Notes: generated by a model from the letters alone, not told the origin. Shown: positions 36,058 through 48,168, numbered from the stretch's first letter. The stretch is 64,000 bases of DNA from Beta vulgaris subsp. vulgaris (GCF_026745355.1 NC_079208.1:55441276-55505275); one strand, 5' to 3'. Numbers and translations are program-made.

Positions 36058-36814
36058 TACTTCCTCCGTTGTTCAAAGATCTTACTACTTTCCACTTATA
36101 TCCATTCCTCAAAGATCTTTCATATTTTACTTTATTTCTAAATTTAGTAAAATTTTGTTCCATATTCAAATTAGAGCTGAATAAATCAGGGCATGTTCTC
36201 TTCGGTATAAAACAATTGAATTGAACCAAATCGAACTGTACTAATTACAACGGAACTGAACTGAATTAAATTTTAACTAGTAATAATGATAATAAAATAA
36301 ATTAGGAAATGAACTGATTGGAACTAAACTGAAATGATTGCAACTGAACTAAAAATAAGTTGAGGAGAACATATCCTCATCCCGGCCTGAATTTTTGACG
36401 GGTTTGGGCATAAATTTTTGGCCCTGGGTCAAACCTGGCCTTTTTTTTGCTTTGGGACGAGCTTTGGACAAGCCAAAAAAATAACGTTTTAGTCTAATTT
36501 TCGACCCGACCCGAAAAATATGCTCTTTTTGGTCCACAAATAGTGGGCTTTGGGCATAATGTTTTTTTTGCTATGGCCTGGTGGGAATTTTTAAGGCACG
36601 ATCGGACCCTGAACTCAGCCCATGATCACCTCTCATTCACACTTTTTTATTCACTCGTTGAACCAACATAATTCTACTGTCTCACCACCATATTCTCTCT
36701 GCTATTTAAATAAACAAAAAGGACCCACCTGCACACTCTTTCTCTCTTCCATATCTTGATATATGTACTTACAATAACAACTAATAATTTTTTTTTTAAA
36801 GAACGGAGGTAGTA
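36058..36814. mobile_element. Stowaway-type MITE split by nested insertions
   Basis: Left end CTTCCTCCGTTGTTCAAAGA and right end complementary to it (TTTAAAGAACGGAGGTAG), with TA borders. The usual ~260 bp is enlarged by a Harbinger-type MITE (36189-36376) and by a GGGTTTGGG-rich repeat (36380-36630) of hAT-MITE appearance. Confidence 0.7.
36189..36376. mobile_element. PIF/Harbinger-type MITE (GGGCATGTTCT family)
   Basis: Ends GGGCATGTTCTCTTCGG and a decayed complement (GAGGAGAACATATCC). TCA is duplicated at 36186-36188 and 36377-36379. The interior has TGAACTGAAC words. Confidence 0.8.
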
Positions 36815-37436
36815 GTCATTAATTATGATATAATTAAAGCTATTATTTATCAATTTTGTTTATAAAATTTTAAGTATCTATAATTTATACTAACATATAA
36901 TAAGACAAAAAATGGTCAAATTCATTCTTAGAAATTATTCTCATCAAAATGGAATCCACAAAATAAATAAAAGAGAGAGTATATTGAAAACATGGAAAAT
37001 ATGTTTAAATTAATATGGAGAAACATAAATAATCTGATTCTTTATAGTGGCATTCATGCCATTCAATGAGGTGGTGTAATACTAAATATCACAAATTCTC
37101 TACAGTCTAAACAAATTATTCTAGAAAACAAGAATTGAATGCCTATCTCAATGGAATAAAGTGATCAATGTGTTGTGCAAGTCGCATCCTTACCTTATTA
37201 CTATTGTTGCACGTTCCAGGAAATTCTATACTAGTTCAAGGGTTCTCATAGTCGATTATGGTTAAGATTCTAGAATAAGAGATGAGACATTTGACATTTA
37301 TTCCCTAATAGGCCCAATAAGGCACGATACTATTAGTATCAAAGAATCTCTAGTATCAATTGCTGAGTGCAAATTGTCAACGTGTTATGCATTGCATTGA
37401 GGATCTTATTTAACAATTTAGTTCATTCAATACCAT
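36815..37436. other. Intergenic DNA, nothing recognised
   Basis: No gene or bounded element seen. Confidence 0.35.
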
Positions 37437-37446
37437 AAAAGTACAT

Positions 37447-37665
37447 TTTAGAGAATCCTGTGGGAGCTCTCACCACCTAATCTTATGATTGGAAGTTCGA
37501 CTCTCATTATCCCCCATACTTGGGGTGTTTGTGTGGATACTTGTTTTTGGGTATAAATTTCCAATTTTCAACCTCTAGAAGTTTTCTAATAGATTAGGAT
37601 CCCCTTCTTACCCCCTAACTCATAAGAGGTGGAACTGTTTGGGCCAGTAAATTATCGAACAAAAA
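37447..37665 (+). mobile_element. SINE with A tail and 10-bp target duplication
   Basis: AAAAGTACAT flanks the element (37437-37446, 37666-37675). Near the 5' end GTGGGAGCTCTCACC and GGAAGTTCGACTCTC look like diverged RNA polymerase III boxes A and B. The 3' end is an A run. Confidence 0.65.
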
Positions 37666-37675
37666 AAAAGTACAT

Positions 37676-38782
37676 CTTATCACAAGTGAACTAAGACTCC
37701 ATTCTTCATACATTCAAATTTATATTGAAATCTAGACCCGATTAATATATAGGTTAACTAAAACAATTTGTATTTAGACGTAGTCTATAATGTACATGGT
37801 CAATATGGGGTTAAACTATATATTGTAATCCATCCATAGTAATTTGTAAATACGATTTTGAAAAGTTTCAACACTCTTATATGTCAATGATTCTACTTTA
37901 ATTACATACATTAATATAAAAACCCTCGATCTAAAAACCTAGGTGGTTTGTGCTTGTGTTTTTTGTCTTAAGTACATTGTGCTAAATCGATACCATGCTA
38001 AACCAACATCAAATTTTATCCAAACTCTTCAATTTCAAGAAGTCATTTAATTATACAACAAAAAATGAAAATTATCGTATACCAAATAGAGAAGAAAATG
38101 GATGTACAAAAGAAAAAAAAAAAAAAACATATCTGAAAAGACTTGAACACAACAATCCCTTACTCATCCTCCATCCACATAAATATATATCAATCAACAA
38201 TGCAAAATCCGCCAAAAAAAGAGTTAATCCTAATAATTGATGGGCTTAAAATATTACACTACATTATCATCATAAAAAAAAAAATTATAACATTAGCTAA
38301 TATAAACCACAAAAGATTTCATTCACAACACAAATGCTAACAAACACGAAAAAAAAAATGTATATTCATTTCACTTATCATATACCTTTAGTTTTATGTA
38401 CAAATTGTGGTGCTTATGCCTAACCTTACAACATGGTAAGCACACACTCAATCATCACATCATCTTCTATACCACACAAACCATCAAAAAAATTCAACAC
38501 CATTTGTGACCATAACTCTAATTTCAAAAGAATAACTACGTCAACAAGGTGGCGTGTCTCAAGTCCGACATCCAATCCACCAACCCACAATAACCATATA
38601 CCAATGTGCCAAATATTTCCGTCAAGATTATAACACACATGCGAGTTAGGAAAAGTTGTCTCATATTATAAGAGAATGACTAATATATAAATTGATGGTC
38701 TGATGCGTTTTAAGATGAAACCCTACCAACCTTGTATGTGCTCAAACTTTCGTCCGATAACATAGGAGTAATCAATCATTGA
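37676..38782. other. 3' flank of the first CCCPC gene, nothing recognised
   Basis: AT-rich. Open frames at 37995-38340 and 38426-38638 have no family signature and are probably chance. Confidence 0.35.
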
Positions 38783-39313
38783 TCAATGAATGAATTCATC
38801 ATATCTTTGAGAAGGGCTTCTCCAAAACCCAGTATTATGAAAACGGTCCCACATTTGTTTATCCAATTCAACCGCTGATCCATCAATAGAAACCTTAATC
38901 ATTTCCAACTCTTTTAAATCAACGTCAGAAACTTCATCAACATAACCTTTATTATACACCTCACCCACACTAGATCCACCCTCCTTCGCATATTCCACAA
39001 CTTCCTTTTTATTATTATTCTTCATCTTTTTCTCATTCATCATCATAATCTTCTGTTTCTTCCTCCGTAAAATCCGACGACATAAAATCGTCGGAACTCT
39101 ATAAACCGCCAAGATTAAACACTCCATTAAAACACATGGACAACAACACGAAACCACAACACAATTCGCCGCTGTTCCTCCGGCGACTTCTCCGACGTTT
39201 GAACACGATTTTCTCATATTTCTCGCCGGAGTTTCCGCCGGAGTTAGGGTTCCGGGAGATTTCCGGCGGTTTAATGCCATATGTGATGATCGAATCACGA
39301 TTCTACCCGTCAT
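38783..39313 (-). CDS. Uncharacterised plant CCCPC-motif protein, copy A
   Basis: Single-exon gene for 176 residues. I recognise the pattern of an uncharacterised land-plant family but no function. A basic, Ser-rich N-terminus is followed by GEVAGGTAANCVVV, a CCCPC cluster, a short hydrophobic stretch (LMECLILAVYRVP) and CRRILRRKK; then a Lys-rich, low-complexity middle and a conserved C-terminus ending MWDRFHNTGFWRSPSQR. The Cys cluster next to a short hydrophobic segment suggests membrane association, perhaps by acylation (inference). A paralogue lies 4.1 kb away on the same strand. A TATA-like site is about 100 bp upstream of the ATG. From memory the Arabidopsis relatives sit beside FLA17/FLA18, and an FLA17-type gene is present in this window. 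Confidence 0.85.
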   Translation of the reverse strand: MTGRIVIRSSHMALNRRKSPGTLTPAETPARNMRKSCSNVGEVAGGTAANCVVVSCCCPCVLMECLILAVYRVPTILCRRILRRKKQKIMMMNEKKMKNNNKKEVVEYAKEGGSSVGEVYNKGYVDEVSDVDLKELEMIKVSIDGSAVELDKQMWDRFHNTGFWRSPSQRYDEFIH

Positions 39314-39410
39314 TCGTGAAAAAAGAAAAAAAAGAAGAGAGAGAAAATCGTAGAATTGAGGAGAGAGAAATTAAAAGAAAAGAAATGCGTAGAAATGGCG
39401 TGAATGTGAT

Positions 39411-39420
39411 TATATATAAA
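39411..39420 (-). promoter_or_regulatory. Candidate TATA box of CCCPC gene A
   Basis: TTTATATATA on the minus strand, 98 bp upstream of the ATG at 39313, followed by a CT-rich leader. Confidence 0.6.
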
Positions 39421-39479
39421 GTGGTTTTTGTTTTGAAGTGGGAGGAAGTTACTTTGATTAATTGAATTGAAGAAGAAGT

Positions 39480-41133
39480 GGATTTTTATTTTGTGTTGTG
39501 TAAAGTGTTTGACTTGGATAAAAAGGGGGTTATTTTTTCTTGTGAAGGTGACATATCACATATGGTGAAGAAACGGTTTATATCCGTTGTTTGTTTGAGG
39601 GAAAGATAAAACTATAAAAGAGAGTGGAAAACGACGTGTTTAATAGCAGCTGTCATTAGTTTGATTTTGTTGATAAAAATGTAAAGAGAGTTATGATAAT
39701 TTGGTGAAATAATGCTGGAGACAACACGATTTTTTATATTGCACGAAAGCTTGGTTATGTCATCAAGTGAGAAAGAAATAGGAGGAAATGGGATGGATGA
39801 GTAGATACAGTAATGATTGAATGTAATCTTGGATTTCTTTTTAATCTACATATTTTTCGTTTTAATACATTTTTTATAAGGGATAGGACATCAAAAATCT
39901 AAAAATCCTTATTTTACCCCCAACTAATGAAACAAATTATATCCAATAGAATAACAAAAAGAAAAAAAAAAAAAAACTCCCCTCAAAAAAAAAAAAAAGA
40001 AAAAAAAAAACGGGAAAACGACAAAAGATCAAAAGAGAAACCAAGATTTTTTTTCAAATCAATAACTTCTCCACTTATCTCAAGTAAGTGCCAAAACAAA
40101 AAAAAAATAACAAAAGGAAAAAAGAATATCACAACCAATAAAAATGTATCTCTATTATATAAGAGAAGATAAGGGGATACCAAAAATGGTAGATCCTTTT
40201 ATAACTTTCAGTAATAAAATACAAATTCACCATCTTTTATCATTATATCCTCGATTAAAAAATTATTTACATCGTCATTCATTTATTGGTTTTCGAAAAA
40301 CAGAAAAGAAAAAAAAACATACAATGAACTTTATGAATAATTTTTCGTATATATTATAACACAATTGACCTTTTGTTTGTTTTCGCACGCATATAGGAAT
40401 AAGACTAGTGTGATCTACTTAAAAGTCTTTAACCCACCTTAACATTTCTTTCTCTACCTTTTTAGTTTCTCTCTCATACTTTCGGGATTATTCATTGATT
40501 TCTCCCCGGAGTGAAGTGTGTAAACTAAAAAGAAATTAAGGGAGTATTTAAGTTTGGAAAAACACCTTTAGGGTCGGTTTGATTCAACTTATTTTGTCTT
40601 ATATTATTATTATTTTATTTTATTTTTTTGAAATGAGTGAAGATAAGTTGAACCTATCAGATGTTATCTAATCTTATATGATCTTATCTTATAAAGTCTT
40701 AAATAAGTTAAAGACGTAGTTATTTTTGGCCCATTAGAATGGGAATATTTTAAATGACAAAATATCTAAATAGTGTTAGAAATAGGAGGAGATTAAATGG
40801 ATATATCTTTTAAGCACGTACTTTTGATATATTTTTTTATAAGTTATTTATCGACGCACTGAATAATGAGATTGCATGAAAAAATTTATGAGATATGAAG
40901 GAGAGAAGAGCAATTGAATGTTTATTGTTGTGAAGAATACATGCTACAAGTTTGTTTTTTTTAGGGGATATGCTTCAAGTGTTTGTCTTAATTGTTTTAA
41001 TCAAGAACAAGAAAACCATAAAATTATTTGATAACAATATGCTTTTTTATTTTCCTAATTTACCGCGCATAAATATATGAAGCATAATGTTGTTTTGAAG
41101 ATTAACAATAATGTAAAATTTTCACCATAAAAA
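39480..41133. other. Upstream and intergenic DNA, nothing recognised
   Basis: A-rich tract at 39955-40015. TCTCTATTATATAAGAGAAG near 40148 resembles a Helitron 5' end, and the same word recurs at 44360, but no matching 3' ends were found. A diverged TIR-like segment (GTTTGATTCAACTTATTTTG) lies near 40576. Confidence 0.35.
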
Positions 41134-42494
41134 GGGCTTGTTCGGCAAAAGTAGCTATAAGAGTAGCTGTTGGCTGTTCGAGTAGCTGTTAGCTGTTCGA
41201 GTAGCTGTTAGCTGTGTGTTAGTAGCTGTCAGCTTTTAACTATGAAAGTAGTTGTTTAAAATATATGTGTTTGGTAAAAGTAGATGTAGAGATTGTCATT
41301 ATAATATTAATTTCAATAACATAAATAATTATTGTACGGTATTATGAACATGCACAATGCGTTACTTTCTTTTTATACTAGATAAATTTTATTCAATGTT
41401 TATATTAAGATCAAAATGATTAAACTTTAGCTTATTCAATGTCAAGAAAGTTATACTTTATTCAGCCCAAGATCTAGATATATCAGAGAACAAAATTATA
41501 CAACTACTAATTACACATACGATCACCATAATATAGGTATCAAATTTAGCTTCTCAATACAACTAAACAAGTACTCCCTCCGTCCCAAAATAAGTCCCAT
41601 TTCTATTTTGGAAGTCAAATTTTAAAAATTTTGACCAAATATTCTTACTAATGTATAAAAAAAACATATTAATGAGGGGTCTTGTTAAATTCGTCTCAAT
41701 GTATAAATTCGTAATATCAACTTTTTATATTTTTTACTAATAAAAAATAGAAGATATGGTAGGTCAAATGTACATTTTGAAGACTGCGCAAAATGAAATG
41801 GGAACTATATTTTGGGACGAAGGGATTATAATAATTTATGGGATCGTCTCTCACATCTTTTTATAATGAAACTCATCATATAACATGCCATAAAGTAGAA
41901 GGGCCCAAGATATTAAGTCTAATGGTAAGCTAAAAATGTCAGGGATGCATTTCTCCTCATCCTTCGCCTATTTCTCATCCCCTCTCTCTCAATTCCTTTA
42001 GAGTCACCATTAACAACCTGCAACCACCATGTCCTCTCCTCCATTAATGGTGAAACGGCTGCCTCAACCCACCACCACAACCAAAACTTCCGCTGCCGAC
42101 CTGCCGTTGACGAATTGACGAAAGTTTGACCGCTTAACACTAGTTCATATTGGATGATGATGTTCGATTAAAAATAATTATTGGAAGAAAAATATGGATA
42201 TTCCTCAACATTCATCGAACTGTGCTAGATTTCGATGGAGGCAGAGCAAGAATGAATATGAAATTAGGATTTTTTTGTAATTTTTCAAAATAAAAAAAGA
42301 AAAAAAGAAAAAAAAAAGAGAACGCTACTTTTTCTCTTCCAACGCTATAAATTATGACGTTTGCCAAAAGCTATCTAAACACTACTTCAAACTCTAACCA
42401 CTACTCTAAACTCTATCATGCCAAACACTCAATTAGTGTTTTGACTTAGTCAAAACACTAAAAGCTAGTGCAAAAGCTGTTGCCGAACAGGCCC
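41134..42494. mobile_element. TIR transposon, unclassified, non-coding
   Basis: Ends GGGCTTGTTCGGCAAAAG and the complement of GGGCCTGTTCGGCAACAG. Near the left end GAGTAGCTGTTAGCTGTTC is repeated three times. About 1.36 kb, including a nested Stowaway MITE. Flanking AAA on both sides could be a 3-bp duplication, but the flank is A-rich so this is weak. No transposase. Confidence 0.65.
41572..41828. mobile_element. Stowaway-type MITE nested in a TIR transposon
   Basis: Ends CTCCCTCCGTCCCAAAATAAG and a complementary right end (ATTTTGGGACGAAGGGAT), flanked by TA. Confidence 0.85.
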
Positions 42495-43441
42495 AAAATA
42501 ATAATTGCGTAAGACAGAGCATCATATCTCATTAAAAAATAAAGCTACCAACTAAAAAGACACAACCTAAATCAATTTGTAGCAAACAATAGTTACGCAA
42601 ACCTACTCGTGCAGGTTAATTGGGTTGCTTGTCCGAGCAAGCTTTCCCTATAAAAATCTAACACTCTACCTGGTATACTCGTCCAAGCAAAACTTAGACC
42701 CCGTTCTATTCAACTTTTTTAAACTTATTTAAGAACTTATATGATTAAATAAGATAAGTTCAAATAAGATAAGACATATCTTCGAATTAAATTCAACTAG
42801 GTAAATTTTTTTTATGATAACGAAATTACTTCTCTAATCTAGACCTATTCATGTCAATCCAGCCCATAAGAAAGCGAGAAGGATAAGTGAATCCCTACTC
42901 TAAGTGCTCCTACATCCCAGTGAGTTTGAATTGGTCCACCACAAAAATTGAGCTCGTTAGTTACAAACTAAGCTGCATAAAGTTTGATTTTCCTTAGTGA
43001 TAGACTGATAGTAAGTAAATTACACACTAAATAAAAAATTTAACATAACAAAAACAAAGTAGCTCAGTAATCGATTACTCAATCAACACAAATGAATCAT
43101 GATCATAATAATAACTCATAATTTAAGATCTGAATTCAATTCTCTATAGCAATATTTACAACTCTTTGTACTGTATATATACACACGAGTGCATAAAAAA
43201 AAGCAGTATATGCATCTTCCTACCCCTACCACCAGTCCACCACACTATAACACTTCCGCACTTTTGCGATATGGTTCGATTCTTACCCCTTGCAAATGCT
43301 AAAAAGCGATCTCAATTTTTCCGCCACACTTGTGCAAGGAATATTCATCGTACCTAAAAAAAACTATTGCATTTCCGCACCAACCTTACTGTGGTACAGA
43401 CACACATTACATCACCTCACAAAAAAATTAAAAATTAAAAA
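42495..43441. other. 3' flank of the second CCCPC gene, nothing recognised
   Basis: A lone end CCCCGTTCTATTCAAC (42700) with AACTTATTTAAG words is related to the Harbinger-type pair at 45-50 kb but has no partner. Confidence 0.35.
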
Positions 43442-43930
43442 TCAAGAAAATCTTTGAGAAGAACTTCTCCAAAATCCAGCATTATGAAACTGATCCCACA
43501 TCTTTCGATCCAATTCCACCGTTGATCCATCAACAGAAACTTTGATCATCTCAAAGTCATCTAAATCAACAGTCGAGAATTTATCAACAAATCCAGTTTT
43601 ATAATAAACCTCATATCCACACGATCCTACCTCTTTACCTTGTTCTAGAATTCCAATCTTCTTCCTCTTTTTCATCATCTTTTTTCGCCGTATTTCCTTC
43701 AACATACGACGGCACAAATTCACCGGAACTTTATAAACTGCCATGATTATAATCTCTAGTAATATACACGGACAACAACAACAAACAAGGACGCAATTTC
43801 CCGTCGTAAATCCGGCGACTTCTCCGACGTTTCTCGACGGTTTTTTCGCCGGATTTAGGGTATCGGTGAGTAGAAATTGACGGCGATTTATGGAGTTTGG
43901 TGATGATTTGATTACGATTTGACCGGTCAT
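43442..43930 (-). CDS. Uncharacterised plant CCCPC-motif protein, copy B
   Basis: Single-exon gene for 162 residues, paralogous to 38783-39313. Shared blocks: MTGxIVIxSS start, NVGEVAGxTxxNC, CCCPC, AVYxVPxxLCRRxL, a Lys/Arg-rich stretch, DLxxxEMIKVSxDGSxVELDxxMWDxFHNxGFWRSxSQR. Copy B has one more Cys before the cluster (CCCCPC), a shorter N-terminal linker and lacks the last few residues of copy A. Conservation of both ends with divergence in the linkers suggests both copies are or were functional. A TATA-like site lies about 135 bp upstream. Confidence 0.85.
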   Translation of the reverse strand: MTGQIVIKSSPNSINRRQFLLTDTLNPAKKPSRNVGEVAGFTTGNCVLVCCCCPCILLEIIIMAVYKVPVNLCRRMLKEIRRKKMMKKRKKIGILEQGKEVGSCGYEVYYKTGFVDKFSTVDLDDFEMIKVSVDGSTVELDRKMWDQFHNAGFWRSSSQRFS

Positions 43931-44063
43931 TGGAGAGAGAAAGTGAGGAGAGAGAAAATAGATGGTGAAGAATTTGATTTAGCAGAGTTTTTCAATGGAA
44001 GAAGAATTTATAAGAGGAGAGAGAAATAAGAGAAGGAGAGTGGAAGGAGAGGAGGAAGAGGTG

Positions 44064-44070
44064 TATATAT
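44064..44070 (-). promoter_or_regulatory. Candidate TATA box of CCCPC gene B
   Basis: ATATATA on the minus strand about 135 bp upstream of the ATG at 43930, followed by a CT-rich leader. Confidence 0.55.
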
Positions 44071-45247
44071 GCGTTTGCTTTCGGTTAGTCTGTCTACTTT
44101 ATCACTAATACTGTTGTAGATTTTTTTGGTTAAAAAAATCTAGGGTTAAAGAAATGTGTGGTTAAGAATTTTTTAATTAAGGGATTGTAATTTAGTATTG
44201 TTGAGATTATTTTTTTAAATAGAGGTTGTCATACATCTTGAGTATCACTCTAGAGTTTAGGCGAATTAGTAGCAACAAAAAAGAATTAGGCTAATTAGTC
44301 AAATTTAATTTGACTAGATATTTGATTAGAATTAAGTGTAGCTTTTGCTAAATCAATATATCTCTATTATATAAGGGAAGGGGGAGCAATGGTGTCCTCT
44401 TTTGAAATGCCTATTTTTCCCGCTTTCTCATTCTAAATTACAAAAGGAATCTCAAAATCAAAATACCGAAAATAAATTTACAACACTCACTCACAAATCA
44501 CTTAAAAGAAGAAACTTTACAAATCACCCATACAATTGAGAAAATCACGCTATAAAAATCACGCAAATTACTCAAATAATCAGGAAACTTTAGTAAAACT
44601 TAAAATTAATATACAAACTAAAACTAATAATAGAATGTCAATACATACAAAAGCATATACAAAAATTTACTTACAAATCACTATTCTCAAGAACCATTCA
44701 CAATTAATGGTGGGTCATGATAAAAAATAGAGGTGTATTTGTAATGAAATCAGAATTTAGAAATTAGACAAGGAAAAAAATTATTTACTTTTTTATAGTG
44801 TTTCCTATATATGCCTGTTGTACTTAATTTGTTTCATCGAAAAACTAGAGTTTTTTAAAAATCGGATTTTTGGATCGAATCCAATCTAGAATATGAAAAT
44901 TCGGATTGGATTGGATCGGATTCAAGCTCTAACTGGTTTGGATTCGGATTGAAAAATTGAAATCCAATTTTTGTTCGGATCGGATTAGGCACTAATCCAA
45001 ACCGTACACCGAACTTTCACCCCTAATCACTAATTGACTAGGCCAAGACATTCCTACTTCCCTATTTAAATGATTGAAAAAGGGTTGGAGTATAAGATTT
45101 TATTAAATGTTTTATTCCTTATAGTTTAAAGGGTTATTTTGCTTTTAAATAACTGTAAATACATGTCCCAACTCCCAACATTACCATAAGTAATCCAATT
45201 GTAACCTCATTTAAATCTAACCCACTCGCTGCGCAAAAAAGTAAGAC
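44071..45247. other. Intergenic DNA with MITE and SINE fragments
   Basis: 44838-45010 is rich in GGATTGGATCGGATT words and ends with a hAT-MITE-like terminus (complement AGGGGTGAAAGTTCGG) without a left partner. 45025-45055 (GACTAGGCCAAGACATTCC) is a truncated piece of the SINE family seen at 30038 and 58026. Confidence 0.45.
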
Positions 45248-45250
45248 TGA

Positions 45251-46805
45251 GGGTGCGTTCTATTCAACTTATTGGACCTTATCTGAACTGAACTTATTGA
45301 ACCTGAACTGAACTTATTGGAACTTATTAAACCTGATTGGACCTGATTCAACTTATTGGACATGATTGGAACTTATTGGACCTTATTGAAACTTATTGAC
45401 CTTATTGAAACTTATTAGACCTTATTGGCCCTGATTGAAACTTATTAGACCTTATTGAACCTGATTGAAACTTATTAGACCTTATTGGACCTGATTGAAA
45501 CTTATTTGACCTTATTAGACAAAAACATTGACCATGAATAACATAAATATTACCACTAACGTAAATACTACCCTCAAATTTTTTATGGAGTAATAATTAT
45601 TATAATTCGTCCTTGTAATATATTAATTATCTTTTATGATAATTAATTTAACAAAAAAATTTACTATTTAATATTTCCTATACATAACTTTCACCACTAA
45701 TATATCTAATAGTCTTGTTTTGATTTTATAAAACACTAGTAGAAAATCAAAAATTAATTAACATTTATTGCTAACAAATTAAAATTGGCACATATAAAAA
45801 ATTCTCACTCACTTTCATTAATGTGAAGGTAAGTAGATAGCATTAACTCCTTCCTTCATTTATTCTCCTTTCTTCTCCTTTCATTTATGTGAATGTACTA
45901 GAAGATAAAAAGAAAACAAAAAGAAAGAGAAAAAAAGATAACTCGGGCTAAAATTGCAGATGAAATATGGTTGGATGTTGGTGAAGAAAACGTATTGATT
46001 GAAGATGAGGATGTAGAAGATGAAGAAAGATACTCCGATGAAGAAAGATACTCTAGTGATGATAATGAAGCAATCAATTGATATCATTTATATCTTTCAT
46101 TGTTATTAGTAACGAAAACATGTTATCTCTAGTTATTTAAAGACGAATTGCAAAATATTGTAATTATAATTATTATTATTATTGTTAACCTTAATTATTT
46201 GACCATGATTATAATAGTATTTAATTATAATATAATAACCTAATAGTAATATGAATAATTAAATAATAGACAATAATACAAGTATAATACTATACATTGT
46301 GGTACTTTAATAAAAAACTTCTAATAATAACATAATCAACTAATAGTAATATGAATAATAGACATAATAGACATAATACAAATAAATAATAAAATAATAG
46401 GCATAATACAAATAAATAATAAATAATAGACACTAATACAAGTATAATACTATATAATCATTGTGGTACTTTAATTAAAATTCTAATAATAACATAATCA
46501 GCTAATAGTGATATGAAATTATGAATAATAAAATAATGGACAATAATACAAATGTTTATTAAACATTGACTAACTGGACCTTATTGGACCTTATTAGACC
46601 TGATTGGAACTTATTGGATCTTATTAGACCTGATTGAAACTTATTGTACCTGATTGGAACTTATTGCACCTGATTGGAACTTATTGGACCTTATTAGACC
46701 TTATTGGAACTTATTGCCCTTATTAGACCTTATTGCAACTTATCTGAACTTATCAGAACTTATTGGACCTGAAACTTAATTTTTTAAGTTGAACAGAACG
46801 CACCC
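45251..46805. mobile_element. PIF/Harbinger-type element, long copy
   Basis: Inverted ends GGGTGCGTTCTATTCAACTT and the complement AAGTTGAACAGAACGCACCC. Flanks TGA/TCA fit a decayed TNA duplication. Both subterminal regions are arrays of GGAACTTATTGGACCTGATT-like words. The centre has an extra ~450 bp relative to the 48542 copy, with a short frame (about 45900-46081, plus strand) rich in charged residues. Confidence 0.8.
45903..46081 (+). pseudogene. Charged reading-frame remnant inside the Harbinger-type element
   Basis: The plus strand reads about 60 codons, basic at first (KRKQKEREKK), then ITRAKIADEIWLDVGEE and an acidic tail with a repeated ERYS, to a stop at 46079-46081. It could be the C-terminus of a lost element protein (a Harbinger nuclease or partner), but I cannot match it. 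It is absent from the shorter copy. Confidence 0.35.
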
Positions 46806-46808
46806 TCA

Positions 46809-47260
46809 TTCCGTGTCATATTAATCAATATAATTTAATTGATTATGTGGACTGTTATCTTTTAGGGCAAACTGGCCTCAACCGCACTATTAATGACTTG
46901 GGTGTAACCAACAACACAACTTTAGATGGGTGCAACCCACACCATGAACTATGAGCTTGGTGTAGCCTATAATATGAACTATGAGTTTGGTTGCAATAAG
47001 TGACATAGATGAAATGATATAATCTATTAATTCATTTCACGTTTGATGATATATGTCGAACTATATGGGTTTGAGTGCAAAAATAATAATTGAGATTAAA
47101 GAATATAATATATTATTTTTATTTCACCTCAAGTGTCATTTATGTCATTTCTTATACCCAGACTTATAGTTCATGATGTAGGTCGCACCAATTTAAGGTT
47201 GTGTTGTTGGTTGCATCCAAGATATAATTGATGTTGTGAAAGCCAATTTTGCCCATCTTT
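46809..47260. other. Intergenic DNA, nothing recognised
   Basis: Weak internal repeats (CATGAACTATGAG, near 46940-46985). No gene. Confidence 0.35.
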
Positions 47261-47270
47261 TATTAATTGT

Positions 47271-47307
47271 GAAAGTATTGGGTCAGACCGTCTGACCCAA
47301 TACTTTC
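47271..47307. repeat. Perfect 37-bp palindrome
   Basis: 18-bp arms GAAAGTATTGGGTCAGAC and GTCTGACCCAATACTTTC around a single central C. Confidence 0.95.
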
Positions 47308-47697
47308 CGTCGGACGGGCTGAGCAAGATAATGCCCTCGACGAGCTTCCATCTGCAAATAGCTGCCTCTCCTCTTTCCCACCTTTTTTCCTCCACTGCCA
47401 TTCTTACACTCATTTTCTTTCTCTTTCTTCAACCTCTTCAATAAATTGTTCGCAGGATGTACTTTGTTGCTGTTGAGATTTCGTAGAAGTTGGTATTTGG
47501 CAAAGAAAGCAGAACATCTCTACCATCAGGTTCACACTTGGCAAAACATAAACTAATTAAAGTTTTCAAATGTCATAAAACTTTAAAGAGTGGAGTATTG
47601 GATAACAAATTCGTTCATTCATGAAGAGGAATGAAGAAGAAGGAGAAAGTGAGAAGAAAGCAGAGGTTAGTGTTTTTTTTTTTAATATTAGTTAGTT

Positions 47698-48155
47698 GTT
47701 ACTTTCAGTTAGACCTAAGTTACTTTCATTTAGACCTAACTTACTTTCATTTAGACCTAAGTTACTTTCAGTTAGACCTAAGTTACTTTCATTTAGAGGT
47801 AACTTACTTTCATTTAGGCTAACTGAAAAAATGAAGACTACTTGAAAAAAATGAAGACTACCTGAAAAAGAATGAAGACTACCTGAGAAAAAATAAAGAC
47901 CAACTGAAACCCAAGTAAGTCTAACTGAAGCACAAGAACCAACTGAAAAAAAAGAAGACTAACTGAAAAAAAATGAAGACTACCTGGAAAAAAAATGAAG
48001 ACTACCTGAAAAAAAATAAAGACCAACTAAAACCCAAGTAAGTCTAACTGAAGCAGAAGAACTAACTGAAAAAAAATGAAGACTACCTGAAAAAAATGAA
48101 GACTACCTGAAATAAAAATGAAGACTACCTGAAAAAAATAAAGACCAACCGAAGT
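47698..48155. repeat. Two tandem arrays in inverted relation
   Basis: Left: about six units of TTACTTTCATTTAGACCTAA. Right: about a dozen units of CTGAAAAAAATGAAGACTAC, broken by a longer segment (AAAGACCAACTGAAACCCAA ...) that recurs with a ~126-bp period. The open frames across the arrays are artefacts of the repeat. Confidence 0.85.
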
Positions 48156-48168
48156 CGTTCGACGAGAA

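Noticed and set aside
45881..46087. Hydrophobic minus-strand frame
   Set aside because: It is the antisense of a more plausible charged plus-strand remnant in the same element.
47631..48026. Repetitive protein frames (LDLSYFHLDLTYFHL on plus; FFQVVFIF on minus)
   Set aside because: They exist only because the underlying 21-22 bp arrays happen to be open; no start context, and both strands are equally open.
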